From positions 1-64,000 of the forward strand of contig JAKSMI010000008.1 of the NCBI GenBank assembly GCA_024400635.1: 64,000 bases of DNA, written 5' to 3'. Below the pieces are notes generated by a model. It saw nothing but the letters and a program-made list of their open reading frames with translations. It did no database searches and was not told the DNA's origin. Positions 35,758 to 45,897 of the stretch are shown one piece after another (position 1 is the stretch's first letter; every line of letters begins with the position of its first letter). The position numbers and the translations under genes are program-made. The DNA comes from Bacteroidales bacterium. Lineage in GTDB: Bacteria; Bacteroidota; Bacteroidia; Bacteroidales; WCHB1-69.

Positions 35758-37462
35758 AAAAATCTTATTAATTTTTTTTCTTGCTTTTCTATCTATTTTC
35801 AATTCTTGCAAAAGAGACAAGAATTTAGACAAGGATACCACGCTCGTTGAAATAGAAAAAGATGAGAATTATCAACTGGTCAATTCTGAAGGGCCTGCCT
35901 TGCTGCATGTTTTCGACACTTTGGACAGGTATATCGGCACCATCGGAACGAAGGCCTGCTTCATCCGTTTCACCCATAGCGACAAAGACCGATTGGAAGG
36001 TTATTATTATCCTATTGACAGCACCCATATTGTTATCACGCCACATTATTTTTCCATTAGCACCCAAGGTCGCAACTACTGTCTTTCCACCAATACATCA
36101 GATTTTCAATTCAATATGAAATACCAAGTCAATGCGACACAATGCAATGGTAAGGCAGCGAGGAAGACACTAAATTCAAGCCATCAAAAAATCATTGACT
36201 TTAATTTCTCAAAATACGAAACCGTCAATGCATCCATTCCATCAAAGCGTTACCTTAAAACGATTTTCGAAGTTGAAGAGCAGCACGATGTCGTTTATGG
36301 GCATGCCAAAGGGCCTTGGTCGAGTTTATCGCTTGATGAGGCGGAAAATTATGCCACTGCCATTCTGCCATACGTTTTCAAGGCTGGCACTATGAAAGAC
36401 CTTCCGTTGACAATGGACATTTACAGTCCGAAAAACGACACGCTAAAGAATCGTCCATTAGTGGTTTTGATTCACGGTGGAGCTTTCTTTTTCGGCGACA
36501 AAGCCGACAATGAGATGATTGTTCAATGTCGACACTTAGCTTCGTTAGGCTATGTTGTGGCATCCATTAACTATCGGATGGGTTTTGAAATGTCAAAGAT
36601 ATCGATTCAGCGTTGTGCTTACAAAGCCATTCAGGATGCTCACGCTGCCCTGCGTTTTCTGACACACTTCGCCAACAAATACGGCATTGACAAGGAACGG
36701 ATGTACGTAGGCGGCTCGAGTGCCGGTTCTATCATCGCCATGAATATGGTCTATATGAACGACCAAACTCGGCCAAAAACAACGCTGAAAAAACATTTTG
36801 CCAAAAACAATGGTAATTTACACGACTCTGGCAACGACTACCGCGACACGTTCAACATATGCGGACTTCTCAACTTTTGGGGAGCCCTATACGAAATCAA
36901 TGAAATCAAAGATGCTCCCATTTCCATTTTATCCATCCACGGTACGGCGGACAAAATCGTACCTTATGATTATGGCTATCCATTTGCACAACTCAACGGA
37001 AAAAATGGCAAGGGCAAACTTTGCAATTGGTATTTCGACAAAATGTATGGTTCGAACGCTATTCACAAGACATTATCCAACAGCAAAATTCATAAAGAAT
37101 TCTATTCTTTGGACAGTTTAGGACACGCTCCTTGGAAAGACCAATCGCACAAATTAAATGAGACGTACTATTTCATTGAAAAGAAAATGTCCATTTTTTT
37201 GGCGAAAGACTTAATCCAAGACATTCAAATCACCAAGAGCGGAGCCGTTCATTATGAAATTTCGAATGCACAAATCAAAAATATCAATTGGCAATTAACT
37301 GGCGGCATCATCATTCCTCACAAAAATTACGACTGTTCTTATGTTGAAGTCAGATGGCTGTCCGATGAGAAGCTTCATCAAATCAAAGCTTCGGGAATAC
37401 TGAACAATGATGCGGCATTTTCCGTATCAAAACAGATACAAGTTTCTACTCTATCAAAATGA
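35747..37462 (+). CDS. Alpha/beta-hydrolase (carboxylesterase-type) lipoprotein
   Basis: A 571-residue exported esterase. The signal sequence ends in FNSC (Cys near 22). After an N-terminal region of about 200 residues of unknown fold, the hydrolase domain begins (about 215) with the oxyanion motif VLIHGGAFFFGDK, the nucleophile motif GGSSAGS (near 322-328), an Asp candidate in SIHGTADKIVPYDYGYP and His in LGHAPW. The triad therefore looks complete. The C-terminal 100 residues may be a small beta domain. The substrate is unknown; acetyl- or feruloyl-esterase roles on plant polysaccharides are possible. It overlaps rpe by 11 bases. Confidence 0.83.
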   Translation: MSNKKILLIFFLAFLSIFNSCKRDKNLDKDTTLVEIEKDENYQLVNSEGPALLHVFDTLDRYIGTIGTKACFIRFTHSDKDRLEGYYYPIDSTHIVITPHYFSISTQGRNYCLSTNTSDFQFNMKYQVNATQCNGKAARKTLNSSHQKIIDFNFSKYETVNASIPSKRYLKTIFEVEEQHDVVYGHAKGPWSSLSLDEAENYATAILPYVFKAGTMKDLPLTMDIYSPKNDTLKNRPLVVLIHGGAFFFGDKADNEMIVQCRHLASLGYVVASINYRMGFEMSKISIQRCAYKAIQDAHAALRFLTHFANKYGIDKERMYVGGSSAGSIIAMNMVYMNDQTRPKTTLKKHFAKNNGNLHDSGNDYRDTFNICGLLNFWGALYEINEIKDAPISILSIHGTADKIVPYDYGYPFAQLNGKNGKGKLCNWYFDKMYGSNAIHKTLSNSKIHKEFYSLDSLGHAPWKDQSHKLNETYYFIEKKMSIFLAKDLIQDIQITKSGAVHYEISNAQIKNINWQLTGGIIIPHKNYDCSYVEVRWLSDEKLHQIKASGILNNDAAFSVSKQIQVSTLSK

Positions 37463-37478
37463 TAAAACATTCATTGTT

Positions 37479-39872
37479 ATGAAAAAAATATTTTTACTTG
37501 CAATAGCATTCTTTATGCTGAGTCAAATGTTGGCACAGGAAGTGACAGAACCTATTGTGCTCAACAAAAACTTTTGTAACAATAATGTTTCGGGGATTAA
37601 TCTTTGGACACAAACGACCTTAGAGGCCATACCAATGCCCATAGGCCAAAACGAGATGGATAATTCCTCAGAAAACTCGGAATTATTAAAGACCAAAAGT
37701 GCCTCTCGCAAGCGCATTCTGGCAGCTGGCGAATCCTTGATTTTCAGCATTGATGGATCGAATATAACGGAAGATACAACTCATTTAGGCATTACTTTCA
37801 GCGGTGACATCGAAGCTGCCATACAACGTGTCCCTTCCTGGCTGCAATACGATCTTCGCTTCAAATTCAAAATGATAAGCAATAGTGCTACGCGAAACAA
37901 AATGGTCAACATCATCAATGCCAGCCCGAAAAAATACTTGGACGAAGTTGCTTATGTCATCACTTATTTACCAGTTGAAGTGTTGACATACAACCGCTTA
38001 CCCAATGATTGGTCTCATCTCATTGACAATGCCGCCATGATTTATTCACATGCTGACTCATTGAAATATGTAAACATTGTTGAATACGGAGACACTACGA
38101 GTGGTGATTGGCACACGACGACAAGCTACAAAATAAAGCAAGGTTCGAGCTATATCTGGCGAGAAGTGGATCGCTACTATTATTATCAATTCATTGTCAT
38201 GCCTAAGGTTGAACAGGAATACGTTGCCATTACCGACAATTTAACGAGCATTACTGGTTATCGCACTTGGGGTTATTTCTGGAGGGATTATTTGTGGAAC
38301 AACTATTCACAAGCCATTAACACTTCCGATACAGAAGACCGCAGCTATGACCAAGTGAACACGTGGGGTTATGTGGCCATCAATTCTGCCGGAGACCGCG
38401 ACACTGTCCGTATCGATAGCATTCCGCGTTTAGGAGAAATCATGCAGATGCCAGAGTACCTATGGAATGAAAGTCACACAATGTACTTTTTCAATCGAGA
38501 TTTTAGTGCCACACAAGGAGCCCTGGACGTGTTAGGCAACTGGGCTTCGCGCTGCATTCCGCAAGACGTGACGAGCAGTGATGATTATCGTCCATCTGAA
38601 CCGAACCACATTGCATGGAAACACGTCGGCAACTGCCATGAAGATGCTATCCTGCTGGCAGCTGCCGCCCGTACCGCCTTGATACCTTGCATTCATGTTG
38701 CCGACCTCTGTGATGACCACGTTTGGACGGCCATTCACGATGGCGGTGACGACGTTTGGCACCATTTTGAATTTTTCAGAGGAGGATGTTCTGCTGGTCG
38801 TCCTTATTATTGGGGCATGACCAATCTTACCACCAACGGCAGCTATGGATGGAACAGTTCATTAGTGCAGGGCTATGTACCCAGTGGACAACTAATGAAC
38901 TTGTCGGAAACCTACTCCGAAAACACCGCATGCACGCTCAATCTTTCCGTCAAAGACCAGGATGGGAAACCCGTTGATGGTGCGTTGGTTCATATTTATT
39001 CAACCAACACTCAATATGGCACGACCTACAATATGTCAGCGGGATATTTGTGGACCAATTCCGAAGGAAAAATTTCAGCAAAATTGGGCACTGGAAAGAA
39101 ATACTATATGAGTATTTCACACCCCAAATTTGGCAGCTATCCTACTACGAGTGGTCAAATTTACCAGCTCATCAGCAGCAACACCACCGCTGGACACACC
39201 TATAACTTAAGCTACAGTTTTCCCGACCCAGCTACCGAAGCTCGCCACAACATTTTCACAAACCAAGAGACCTACGATGCACACAACAGCTTAAAAATCA
39301 ATCTAACAAGCGAAAACATCACAACAGGGACCAATCCTGAAGATGTTCAATCTTCTACTTTCTACGAAAGAACAAATACCGTAGCGCCATTAAGCGTTTA
39401 TGTCGTAAGCGAAAGCGAACTTGACAACTTCCGAAACGGCAGCCGCAACGCCACTGTGGAATACGATTGCGGGCATATCAGCCAAGGAGAAATTTCCGTA
39501 CCCTTACACAATAATGGCAAAACTTATATCGTTGTAGCCAATGACAACAACTATAAAAACCTCGCAGAAGTTTCTTTTTCTTACGAATTGGTGGATACGG
39601 TAAGCTTCCCGACTTCAATTGAAAACATATTCAATTCATCAAATGATAATAATTTTAAAATTTATCCAAATCCTGTTAAAGAACAAATGCGCTTTACCTG
39701 CAACGATAACTACATCGGCATGATAATGGAAATTTATGACATCTCCGGAAGAAAAGTGGGACAACACCAAATCAGCGAAAACAACGGCGAAGTTGACACA
39801 AGAGCCCTCGCTCCCGGCTTATACATTGTTCGTTGCGGAACGCAAAGCATCAAAATGATAAAAGGAATTTAG
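37479..39872 (+). CDS. Transglutaminase-like protein with T9SS sorting domain
   Basis: A 797-residue secreted protein. A signal peptide ends near residue 20 (QMLAQ). The transglutaminase-like core has C386 in GNCHEDA and H414 in DHVWTAI; the third triad position aligns with Glu in WHHFEFF rather than Asp. Next comes a beta-sandwich (about 490-560) like a carboxypeptidase-regulatory or Ig domain (LNLSVKDQDGKPVDGALVHIY). The last 75 residues (IYPNPVKEQ ... YDISGRKVG ... LAPGLYIVR) are a type A T9SS sorting domain, so it is exported across the outer membrane. It probably acts as a protease or peptide-modifying enzyme outside the cell. The ATG at 37479 gives the signal peptide. Confidence 0.87.
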   Translation: MKKIFLLAIAFFMLSQMLAQEVTEPIVLNKNFCNNNVSGINLWTQTTLEAIPMPIGQNEMDNSSENSELLKTKSASRKRILAAGESLIFSIDGSNITEDTTHLGITFSGDIEAAIQRVPSWLQYDLRFKFKMISNSATRNKMVNIINASPKKYLDEVAYVITYLPVEVLTYNRLPNDWSHLIDNAAMIYSHADSLKYVNIVEYGDTTSGDWHTTTSYKIKQGSSYIWREVDRYYYYQFIVMPKVEQEYVAITDNLTSITGYRTWGYFWRDYLWNNYSQAINTSDTEDRSYDQVNTWGYVAINSAGDRDTVRIDSIPRLGEIMQMPEYLWNESHTMYFFNRDFSATQGALDVLGNWASRCIPQDVTSSDDYRPSEPNHIAWKHVGNCHEDAILLAAAARTALIPCIHVADLCDDHVWTAIHDGGDDVWHHFEFFRGGCSAGRPYYWGMTNLTTNGSYGWNSSLVQGYVPSGQLMNLSETYSENTACTLNLSVKDQDGKPVDGALVHIYSTNTQYGTTYNMSAGYLWTNSEGKISAKLGTGKKYYMSISHPKFGSYPTTSGQIYQLISSNTTAGHTYNLSYSFPDPATEARHNIFTNQETYDAHNSLKINLTSENITTGTNPEDVQSSTFYERTNTVAPLSVYVVSESELDNFRNGSRNATVEYDCGHISQGEISVPLHNNGKTYIVVANDNNYKNLAEVSFSYELVDTVSFPTSIENIFNSSNDNNFKIYPNPVKEQMRFTCNDNYIGMIMEIYDISGRKVGQHQISENNGEVDTRALAPGLYIVRCGTQSIKMIKGI

Positions 39873-39911
39873 TTTCAATAAAACAAGATTAATAAAGTTA
39901 AGAAAAAAAAT

Positions 39912-41447
39912 ATGAAAAGAGCATTAGTAAGTGTAAGCGACAAATCAGGCCTTATCCCTTTTGTAAAAGGTCTGGTAGAAAATGGTTTTGAAATCATCTC
40001 CACTGGTGGAACACAAAAAGCCATTGAGCAGGCTGGTCTGCCAGTGATGGGCATCAGTGAAATCACAGGTTTTCCTGAAATCATGGATGGTCGTGTAAAG
40101 ACATTGCATCCTATGGTTCACGGCGGTTTGCTGTCGGTTCGTACCAACGAAAAACATCAGGAAGAGATGCGTAAAAACGGCATCCAATACATTGACATGG
40201 TTGTTGTGAACCTTTATCCTTTCAAGCAAACCATTGAAAAAGAAGGTGTTAGTTTTGCCGATGCTATTGAAAATATTGATATAGGTGGTCCAAGCATGTT
40301 GCGTAGCGCCGCTAAAAACCATCAGTTTGTAACGGTGGTCTGCGATGCTGCAGATTATGACAAAGTATTGTCTGAAATCAAAGAAAATGGTGACACGACC
40401 TTGGAAACCCGTTCAAAATTGGCCGCCAAAGTCTTCAGACACACAGCAGCCTACGATGCCACCATCGCCGGATATTTGTCAGAACGTTTATGCGAAAGTG
40501 ACACTGAAAACATGACCTTGACATTCACCCGCAAACAATCACTGCGATATGGCGAAAATCCACATCAGGAAGCCACTTTCTACGCAGGTAAAAAACAAGG
40601 TTACTCTATGGCATGGGCCACTCAACTTCATGGCAAGGAATTATCATACAACAACATACAAGATGCCGATGCCACTTTACAGATACTGCGTGAATTTGAC
40701 AAGCCCACCGTTGTAGCCGTCAAACACAAAAATCCCTGTGGCGTAGGTATTGGCCAAAATGTAATGGAAGCCTGGAACCGCTGCTACGAAGCCGACAAAG
40801 TATCTATTTTCGGCGGCATTGTTGCCACCAACCAAACCATTAACGCTGAAGTTGCCACCGAAATGAAGCCTGTATTTTTGGAAATCATCCTGGCTCCGGC
40901 CTTCACCCCCGAAGCCCTTGAAATCCTGACCGTCAAAAAGAACATCCGACTGATGACTTTCGACCTTGACAAGACCAAATCCGACAAAAAAATGTTCATC
41001 AGCGTTAGCGGCGGTATGCTAATGCAAAGCATCGACAGAGCCAGCGAAGACGATGCCGAGCTGAAATGCGTGACGAAAAAGCAACCCTCGAAAGAAGAAC
41101 TGGAAAATCTGCTTTTCGGCATGAAGGTTTGCAAACATGTGAAATCAAACGCCATTCTGTTAACCAAAGAATTGAAGACCATCGGTGTCGGCGCCGGACA
41201 GATGAATCGTGTTGGCTCAGCGCATATCGCCCTCGAACAAGCCAAGGAAGCTGGACACACCTCTGGCATCTGCCTCGCCAGCGACGCTTTTTTCCCCTTT
41301 GATGACGTAGTGAAAATGGCCGCTCAATACGGCGTAAGCGCTATCATCCAGCCTGGCGGATCGGTTCGCGACGAAGACTCTATCAAAGCCTGCGACGAAC
41401 TCGGCATCGCAATGATTTTCACAGGCATACGACATTTTAGACACTAA
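39912..41447 (+). CDS. purH: Bifunctional AICAR transformylase / IMP cyclohydrolase
   Basis: Performs the last two steps of IMP synthesis. The 511-residue protein has the cyclohydrolase domain (1-190: [31 protein letters not shown]) and the transformylase domain with [13 protein letters not shown] (about 214-226), the catalytic KHKNPCGVG (Lys-His, about 274-282) and the [11 protein letters not shown] and [12 protein letters not shown] motifs. Preceded by a 39-base spacer after the secreted protein gene. Confidence 0.97.
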   Translation: MKRALVSVSDKSGLIPFVKGLVENGFEIISTGGTQKAIEQAGLPVMGISEITGFPEIMDGRVKTLHPMVHGGLLSVRTNEKHQEEMRKNGIQYIDMVVVNLYPFKQTIEKEGVSFADAIENIDIGGPSMLRSAAKNHQFVTVVCDAADYDKVLSEIKENGDTTLETRSKLAAKVFRHTAAYDATIAGYLSERLCESDTENMTLTFTRKQSLRYGENPHQEATFYAGKKQGYSMAWATQLHGKELSYNNIQDADATLQILREFDKPTVVAVKHKNPCGVGIGQNVMEAWNRCYEADKVSIFGGIVATNQTINAEVATEMKPVFLEIILAPAFTPEALEILTVKKNIRLMTFDLDKTKSDKKMFISVSGGMLMQSIDRASEDDAELKCVTKKQPSKEELENLLFGMKVCKHVKSNAILLTKELKTIGVGAGQMNRVGSAHIALEQAKEAGHTSGICLASDAFFPFDDVVKMAAQYGVSAIIQPGGSVRDEDSIKACDELGIAMIFTGIRHFRH

Positions 41448-41484
41448 ACAACTTCGTTTCTTATTCTCTTAATTTCATTAATGA

Positions 41485-42138
41485 ATGAAAAAGTCCCTGG
41501 CATCAACATACGAAACACTGACTTCCTACTTCGAGAAGCAAATGCCCGAAGCGAAGGCAGAGTTGCACTACCGCAACAGTTTTGAGTTGTTGGTGGCAGT
41601 GGTCCTGTCGGCACAATGCACCGACAAACGGGTGAACATGGTGACGCCTGCACTTTTTGAACGCTACCCCACTCCGTTTGCCATGGCAGGGGCAACGGAG
41701 GAAGAAATCTACGAACTAATCAAGTCTGTGTCGTATCCCAACAACAAAGCCAAACATTTGGCGGGACTTTCAAGAGGGCTGGTTGACAAATTTAACGGCA
41801 TTGTTCCTGACAACCACGAAGATTTGCAATCGCTGCCAGGCGTAGGACGTAAAACCGCCAACGTCATCCTTGCTGTCATTTTCGGCCGCCCCACCATGGC
41901 TGTCGACACCCACGTTTTCCGCGTATCGCACCGCTTGGGTATCGTTGATGAAAATGCCGACACCCCGTTGAAAGTCGAGCAGCAACTCACCGCCAACTTT
42001 TCCGATGCAATCATCCCTAAAGCTCACCACTGGCTTATTCTGCACGGCCGTTACGTCTGCCTTGCACGAAAACCTCTATGCGACAAATGCGGACTCACTT
42101 CCATCTGCAAGTTCTTCAAAAACAATCATAAAAATTAA
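41485..42138 (+). CDS. nth: Endonuclease III (DNA glycosylase/AP lyase)
   Basis: Removes oxidised pyrimidines from DNA and cleaves at AP sites. The 217-residue protein has the helix-hairpin-helix LPGVGRKTANVIL with the catalytic Lys near 124, the catalytic Asp in VDTHVFRVSHRLG (near 142), and the [4Fe-4S] cluster motif C-x6-C-x2-C-x5-C at the C-terminus (CLARKPLCDKCGLTSIC). Length is standard. The S41 protease gene follows after 4 bases. Confidence 0.96.
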   Translation: MKKSLASTYETLTSYFEKQMPEAKAELHYRNSFELLVAVVLSAQCTDKRVNMVTPALFERYPTPFAMAGATEEEIYELIKSVSYPNNKAKHLAGLSRGLVDKFNGIVPDNHEDLQSLPGVGRKTANVILAVIFGRPTMAVDTHVFRVSHRLGIVDENADTPLKVEQQLTANFSDAIIPKAHHWLILHGRYVCLARKPLCDKCGLTSICKFFKNNHKN

Positions 42139-42142
42139 TATT

Positions 42143-43792
42143 ATGCTGAAAAAAATTTCTGCAATTATTTTATCAATATTAATAATATCCTCATTTTTAA
42201 CAACTTGTGAGGCTCAAAATGATTTTGAAATTGCCAAGAATGTTGATATTTTCGTTTCCATTCTAAAAGAATTGAACGGTAAATATGCCGATGAGATTTC
42301 CCCCGGCGACCTCAGCAAGACAGCCATTGATGCAATGCTTTCGAGTTTGGATCCTTATACCGTCTATTACCCTGAATCGCAAATCGAAGATTTCAAGATG
42401 ATGACCAAAGGGCAATATGGTGGCATCGGCGCATTGATTCAACAGCACGGCGATTACATCGTCATTTCAGAACCCTACGAAGACTGTCCCGCACAACAGG
42501 CTGGACTTATGGCTGGTGACAAGATTTTGAGCGTCAACAAACAAAGTATGAAATCTAAAAATTCAAGTGATGTCAGTGAAATTCTCAAAGGCCAGCCAGG
42601 GACTAAAATCGCGATTGAAGTTGAGCGCTACGGACAATCCAAGCCATTGACTTTTGATGTGGTAAGAAAGGAAATCAAATTCCCGAGTGTACCTTATTCC
42701 GATATGGTAAGTGAAGATGTAGGTTACATCAAACTTGACCAATTTACCGAAAATGCAAGCAAAGAAGTAAAAGAAGCTTTCGCAAAATTGAAAGAGCAAG
42801 GCATGAAATATCTGATTTTCGACTTGCGCAACAATGGCGGTGGTCTGCTTCAAGAAGCCGTCAACATTATGAATATATTTGTTGACAAAGATACCAAAAT
42901 CGCTGAAACCAAAGGCAAACTCGAATCACAACATAAAGAATACAAAACCCATTTCGCAACCACCGACAAGGATATTCCAGTCGTAGTACTGGTTAATGAG
43001 TACAGCGCATCTGCTTCTGAAATCGTTTCCGGAGCATTTCAAGACCTTGACAGAGGTGTCATCATGGGACATAAAACTTTCGGTAAAGGATTGGTACAAA
43101 ACGTTGTACCTTTGAGTTACAACACCTCATTAAAAATCACCATTGCCAAATATTATATTCCCAGCGGACGATGCGTACAGAACGTCGAATATTTCAAAAA
43201 CGACACACTCGCCCCTTCCCACACCAAGATTCCAGATTCGTTGGCTGTTGCTTTCAAAACCAAAAACGGAAGAAAAGTCTACGACAAAGGTGGCGTCGAA
43301 CCCGACATTATTTCGCCAGATACAACCGCCAGCAACATTCTACTCACACTTGTACTCAACAACTACATTTTCGATTTTGCGACACAATATCGCGCAACCC
43401 ACGAAAACATTGCCGAAGCTAAGGATTTTGAAGTCAACGACGAAATCTACAACGAATTCATCAATTTCTTGAAAGATAAAGAATACACCTACACCACCGA
43501 AACTGAAAAAGCACTGACTGAACTGCAGGAAATTGCTAAAGAAGAAAAATATCTTGCTGATATTGAAGGTCTTTGTAAACAAATGCAAGAGAAAATCGAA
43601 ACTGAAAAAACTACTGAACTTCAAAAATACAAAGATGAAATTTCAGATTACCTGACCTCTGAGATTATCGGCAGATATTATTATCAAAAGGGAAAATACA
43701 TTGACATGCTTCGCCGTGATCCAGAAATCCAAGCTGCCAACGACCTGCTTCACGATATGAATCGTTACAAAAAAATATTGAATATTAAATAG
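42143..43792 (+). CDS. S41-family C-terminal processing peptidase
   Basis: A 549-residue exported Ser/Lys protease of the CtpA/Tsp family. The signal segment is residues 1-24. A helical N-terminus is followed by a PDZ domain (about 80-165, GGIGALIQQHGDYIVISEP ... PAQQAGLMAGDKILSV) and the S41 core with Ser in SASASEIVSGAF (near 292) and Lys in GKGLVQ (near 315). The C-terminal 150 residues are helical. Such proteases degrade misfolded or tagged envelope proteins. The ATG at 42143 is chosen; an in-frame ATG at 42005 lies inside nth. Confidence 0.93.
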   Translation: MLKKISAIILSILIISSFLTTCEAQNDFEIAKNVDIFVSILKELNGKYADEISPGDLSKTAIDAMLSSLDPYTVYYPESQIEDFKMMTKGQYGGIGALIQQHGDYIVISEPYEDCPAQQAGLMAGDKILSVNKQSMKSKNSSDVSEILKGQPGTKIAIEVERYGQSKPLTFDVVRKEIKFPSVPYSDMVSEDVGYIKLDQFTENASKEVKEAFAKLKEQGMKYLIFDLRNNGGGLLQEAVNIMNIFVDKDTKIAETKGKLESQHKEYKTHFATTDKDIPVVVLVNEYSASASEIVSGAFQDLDRGVIMGHKTFGKGLVQNVVPLSYNTSLKITIAKYYIPSGRCVQNVEYFKNDTLAPSHTKIPDSLAVAFKTKNGRKVYDKGGVEPDIISPDTTASNILLTLVLNNYIFDFATQYRATHENIAEAKDFEVNDEIYNEFINFLKDKEYTYTTETEKALTELQEIAKEEKYLADIEGLCKQMQEKIETEKTTELQKYKDEISDYLTSEIIGRYYYQKGKYIDMLRRDPEIQAANDLLHDMNRYKKILNIK

Positions 43793-43800
43793 ACAACATC

Positions 43801-45351
43801 TTGAAAAGGCAAACCATACACCACTATCTTTATGTGTTGCTTACGGCAGCCTTATGTATTTCGATACCTTTGTCGAAATTTGCAATGAGTGTGTGTATGT
43901 TACTTTTAGCCGTGAATTGGCTGGCGGAATGGAATTGGTCAGAAAAATGGCAACGCTTGAAAGAGAATAAGTCTGCATTTTTCGCCTTACTTTTCGGACT
44001 CGTGCTTTGTCTTGGTTTCATCAAGGCCAGCGATTGCGACAAAGCATTCAACTACTATATTGCTGAATTTCCGCTGTTTATTGCGCCCTGCATTGCCGCT
44101 TCATCTACTCCTTTTTCAAAAAAAGAACTCAAATTCATTTTAGGAGGTTTCGTCCTAAGTACAATTTTTGCGAGTATCTACTCTACCATATATTATATTT
44201 ATAACGAGGTCGTCAACATCCGTGAAATATCTATATTCATATCGCACATTCGCTTCAGTCTGTGCATTGACATTTCCATTGTCATTCTTCTGTTTTACAT
44301 TCTGAAAGATAAAGAAATCAAGATGGCAATACGCATCGTTTTGATTATCGCCACCTTGTGGTTGATCACCTATTTATTTATTGCACAAACATTTACAGGA
44401 ATTCTATTATTACTCTTGGTAGCTTTCATTTATACCTGTTTCTTACTTATCAAGCAAAGAAAACAAAAGCGCTACAAAGTCATCGGTTTTTCATTATTTG
44501 CCTTATTTGTCATTTTTATAGGATATTCAATATCAATTACTTATAATTATTTCCATATTGATCAAAATGAATATTTAACTATAGATGAAAAAACAATCAA
44601 CGGCAATATTTATGAAAACGACTTAACTTCTTTGGTCGAAAATGGCTCACTGACAGGAGTTTATGTTTGCAAGGATGAATTGCGCACCAGCTGGAAGCAG
44701 CGAAGTGGCGTTGAGTACGATGAAGCTTCAATTGAACCGACACTGATACGATACCTCAATTCTTGTCATTTCCGAAAAGACAGCGTTGGTGTAATGTCAC
44801 TTAACCACCAAGACATCAGCAATATAGAAAACCATATCGCCAACATTTCCTACACAAAAAAATACGGTCTTGAACGCGCCGCCTACCCTATCTTTTTCAG
44901 TTTTCAATTGTATGAAAGAGAAGGATACATTAACAATTCCACAATATTCCAACGTTTAGAATATTGGAAAGCGGCCTGGAAACAAGCATGCACGCATCCG
45001 CTGTTTGGTGTCGGATTGGGGAATCACAAAACTGCAGTAGCTCAACAACTTGAAGCAGATAATTCACAGTTAGATGAAAATCTTCGCTGCGTCGGCTGTC
45101 ATAACCAGTGGCTCACCTTCTGGCTGATGGGCGGCATTTTCGTACTGATGTACTTTATCCTTACATTGGTCTATCCTTTCATCGAACAAAAAAGGAAAAT
45201 GACTTTTGTATATGTCGCATTTTTCATCATATTAGTTGGTTCGATGTTCACAGAAGACACTTTGGAAATGCAAGCCGGCATGACGCTTTTTGCCATCATC
45301 AATTCAATATTGTTATATTGTTTCAATCCGCAATACTATGAAAACCTTTGA
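43801..45351 (+). CDS. O-antigen-ligase-like membrane protein
   Basis: A 516-residue membrane protein with about ten hydrophobic segments and one large hydrophilic loop (about 255-385) before the motif HPLFGVGLGNHKTAVAQQL, followed by CHNQWLTFWLMGGIFVLMYFIL. This layout, with the extracytoplasmic loop holding the Wzy_C/WaaL signature, fits O-antigen ligases or polymerases. The start is a TTG at 43801, since no ATG is available after the in-frame stop upstream; an internal ATG at about residue 29 is the alternative. No polysaccharide gene cluster surrounds it. The cdd gene overlaps its 3' end by 14 bases. Confidence 0.8.
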   Translation: MKRQTIHHYLYVLLTAALCISIPLSKFAMSVCMLLLAVNWLAEWNWSEKWQRLKENKSAFFALLFGLVLCLGFIKASDCDKAFNYYIAEFPLFIAPCIAASSTPFSKKELKFILGGFVLSTIFASIYSTIYYIYNEVVNIREISIFISHIRFSLCIDISIVILLFYILKDKEIKMAIRIVLIIATLWLITYLFIAQTFTGILLLLLVAFIYTCFLLIKQRKQKRYKVIGFSLFALFVIFIGYSISITYNYFHIDQNEYLTIDEKTINGNIYENDLTSLVENGSLTGVYVCKDELRTSWKQRSGVEYDEASIEPTLIRYLNSCHFRKDSVGVMSLNHQDISNIENHIANISYTKKYGLERAAYPIFFSFQLYEREGYINNSTIFQRLEYWKAAWKQACTHPLFGVGLGNHKTAVAQQLEADNSQLDENLRCVGCHNQWLTFWLMGGIFVLMYFILTLVYPFIEQKRKMTFVYVAFFIILVGSMFTEDTLEMQAGMTLFAIINSILLYCFNPQYYENL

Positions 45352-45823
45352 TTTGATATCACGCGTCGTCGTTTTCGAAGGCGATTATGAACTTTCAGCC
45401 GAATGGGCCTCATTGCTCAAGCAAGCCCGCGAAGCAGCAAGAAACGCGTACACACCTTACTCCAACTTCAAAGTCGGCGCTGCACTGCAGCTCAATAACG
45501 GTGTTATCATAACCGGCAACAACCAAGAAAATGCCGCCTTCCCATCTGGTCTTTGCGCAGAAAGAACCGCTTGCTTCTATGCCTCATCGCAATATCCCGA
45601 CACTCCATTCTCACGAATAGCCATCACAGCCATTAACCCCAAAGAGAAACTCACCAAACCAATTTCTCCTTGCGGCAGCTGCCGTCAATCTTTGCTGGAA
45701 TACGAACAAAAATTCGGGCAAAATATCGAAGTGCTTTTGGCTGGCGAAGAAGGCGAAATCTATCTCTTCAAAAGCATCGAAGACCTGCTGCCGTTTTCGT
45801 TCAGCAGCAACTATTTGCCGTAA
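45338..45823 (+). CDS. cdd: Cytidine deaminase
   Basis: Hydrolytic deamination of (deoxy)cytidine for pyrimidine salvage. The 161-residue enzyme has the zinc and catalytic motif CAERTA (about residue 79) and the second pair of ligands in PCGSCRQSL (about 114-122), plus AYTPYSNFKVGAAL near residue 38. The N-terminal 15-20 residues are an extension typical of Bacteroidota members. The ATG at 45338 is inside the end of the upstream gene, so translation may be coupled. Confidence 0.94.
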   Translation: MKTFDLISRVVVFEGDYELSAEWASLLKQAREAARNAYTPYSNFKVGAALQLNNGVIITGNNQENAAFPSGLCAERTACFYASSQYPDTPFSRIAITAINPKEKLTKPISPCGSCRQSLLEYEQKFGQNIEVLLAGEEGEIYLFKSIEDLLPFSFSSNYLP

Positions 45824-45897
45824 AACAAGTTGAGAACTGAGAGTTGTGAGTTGAAAGCTATTTTTATTATTAGTTTCTTAATTAAAACAATTCAACA

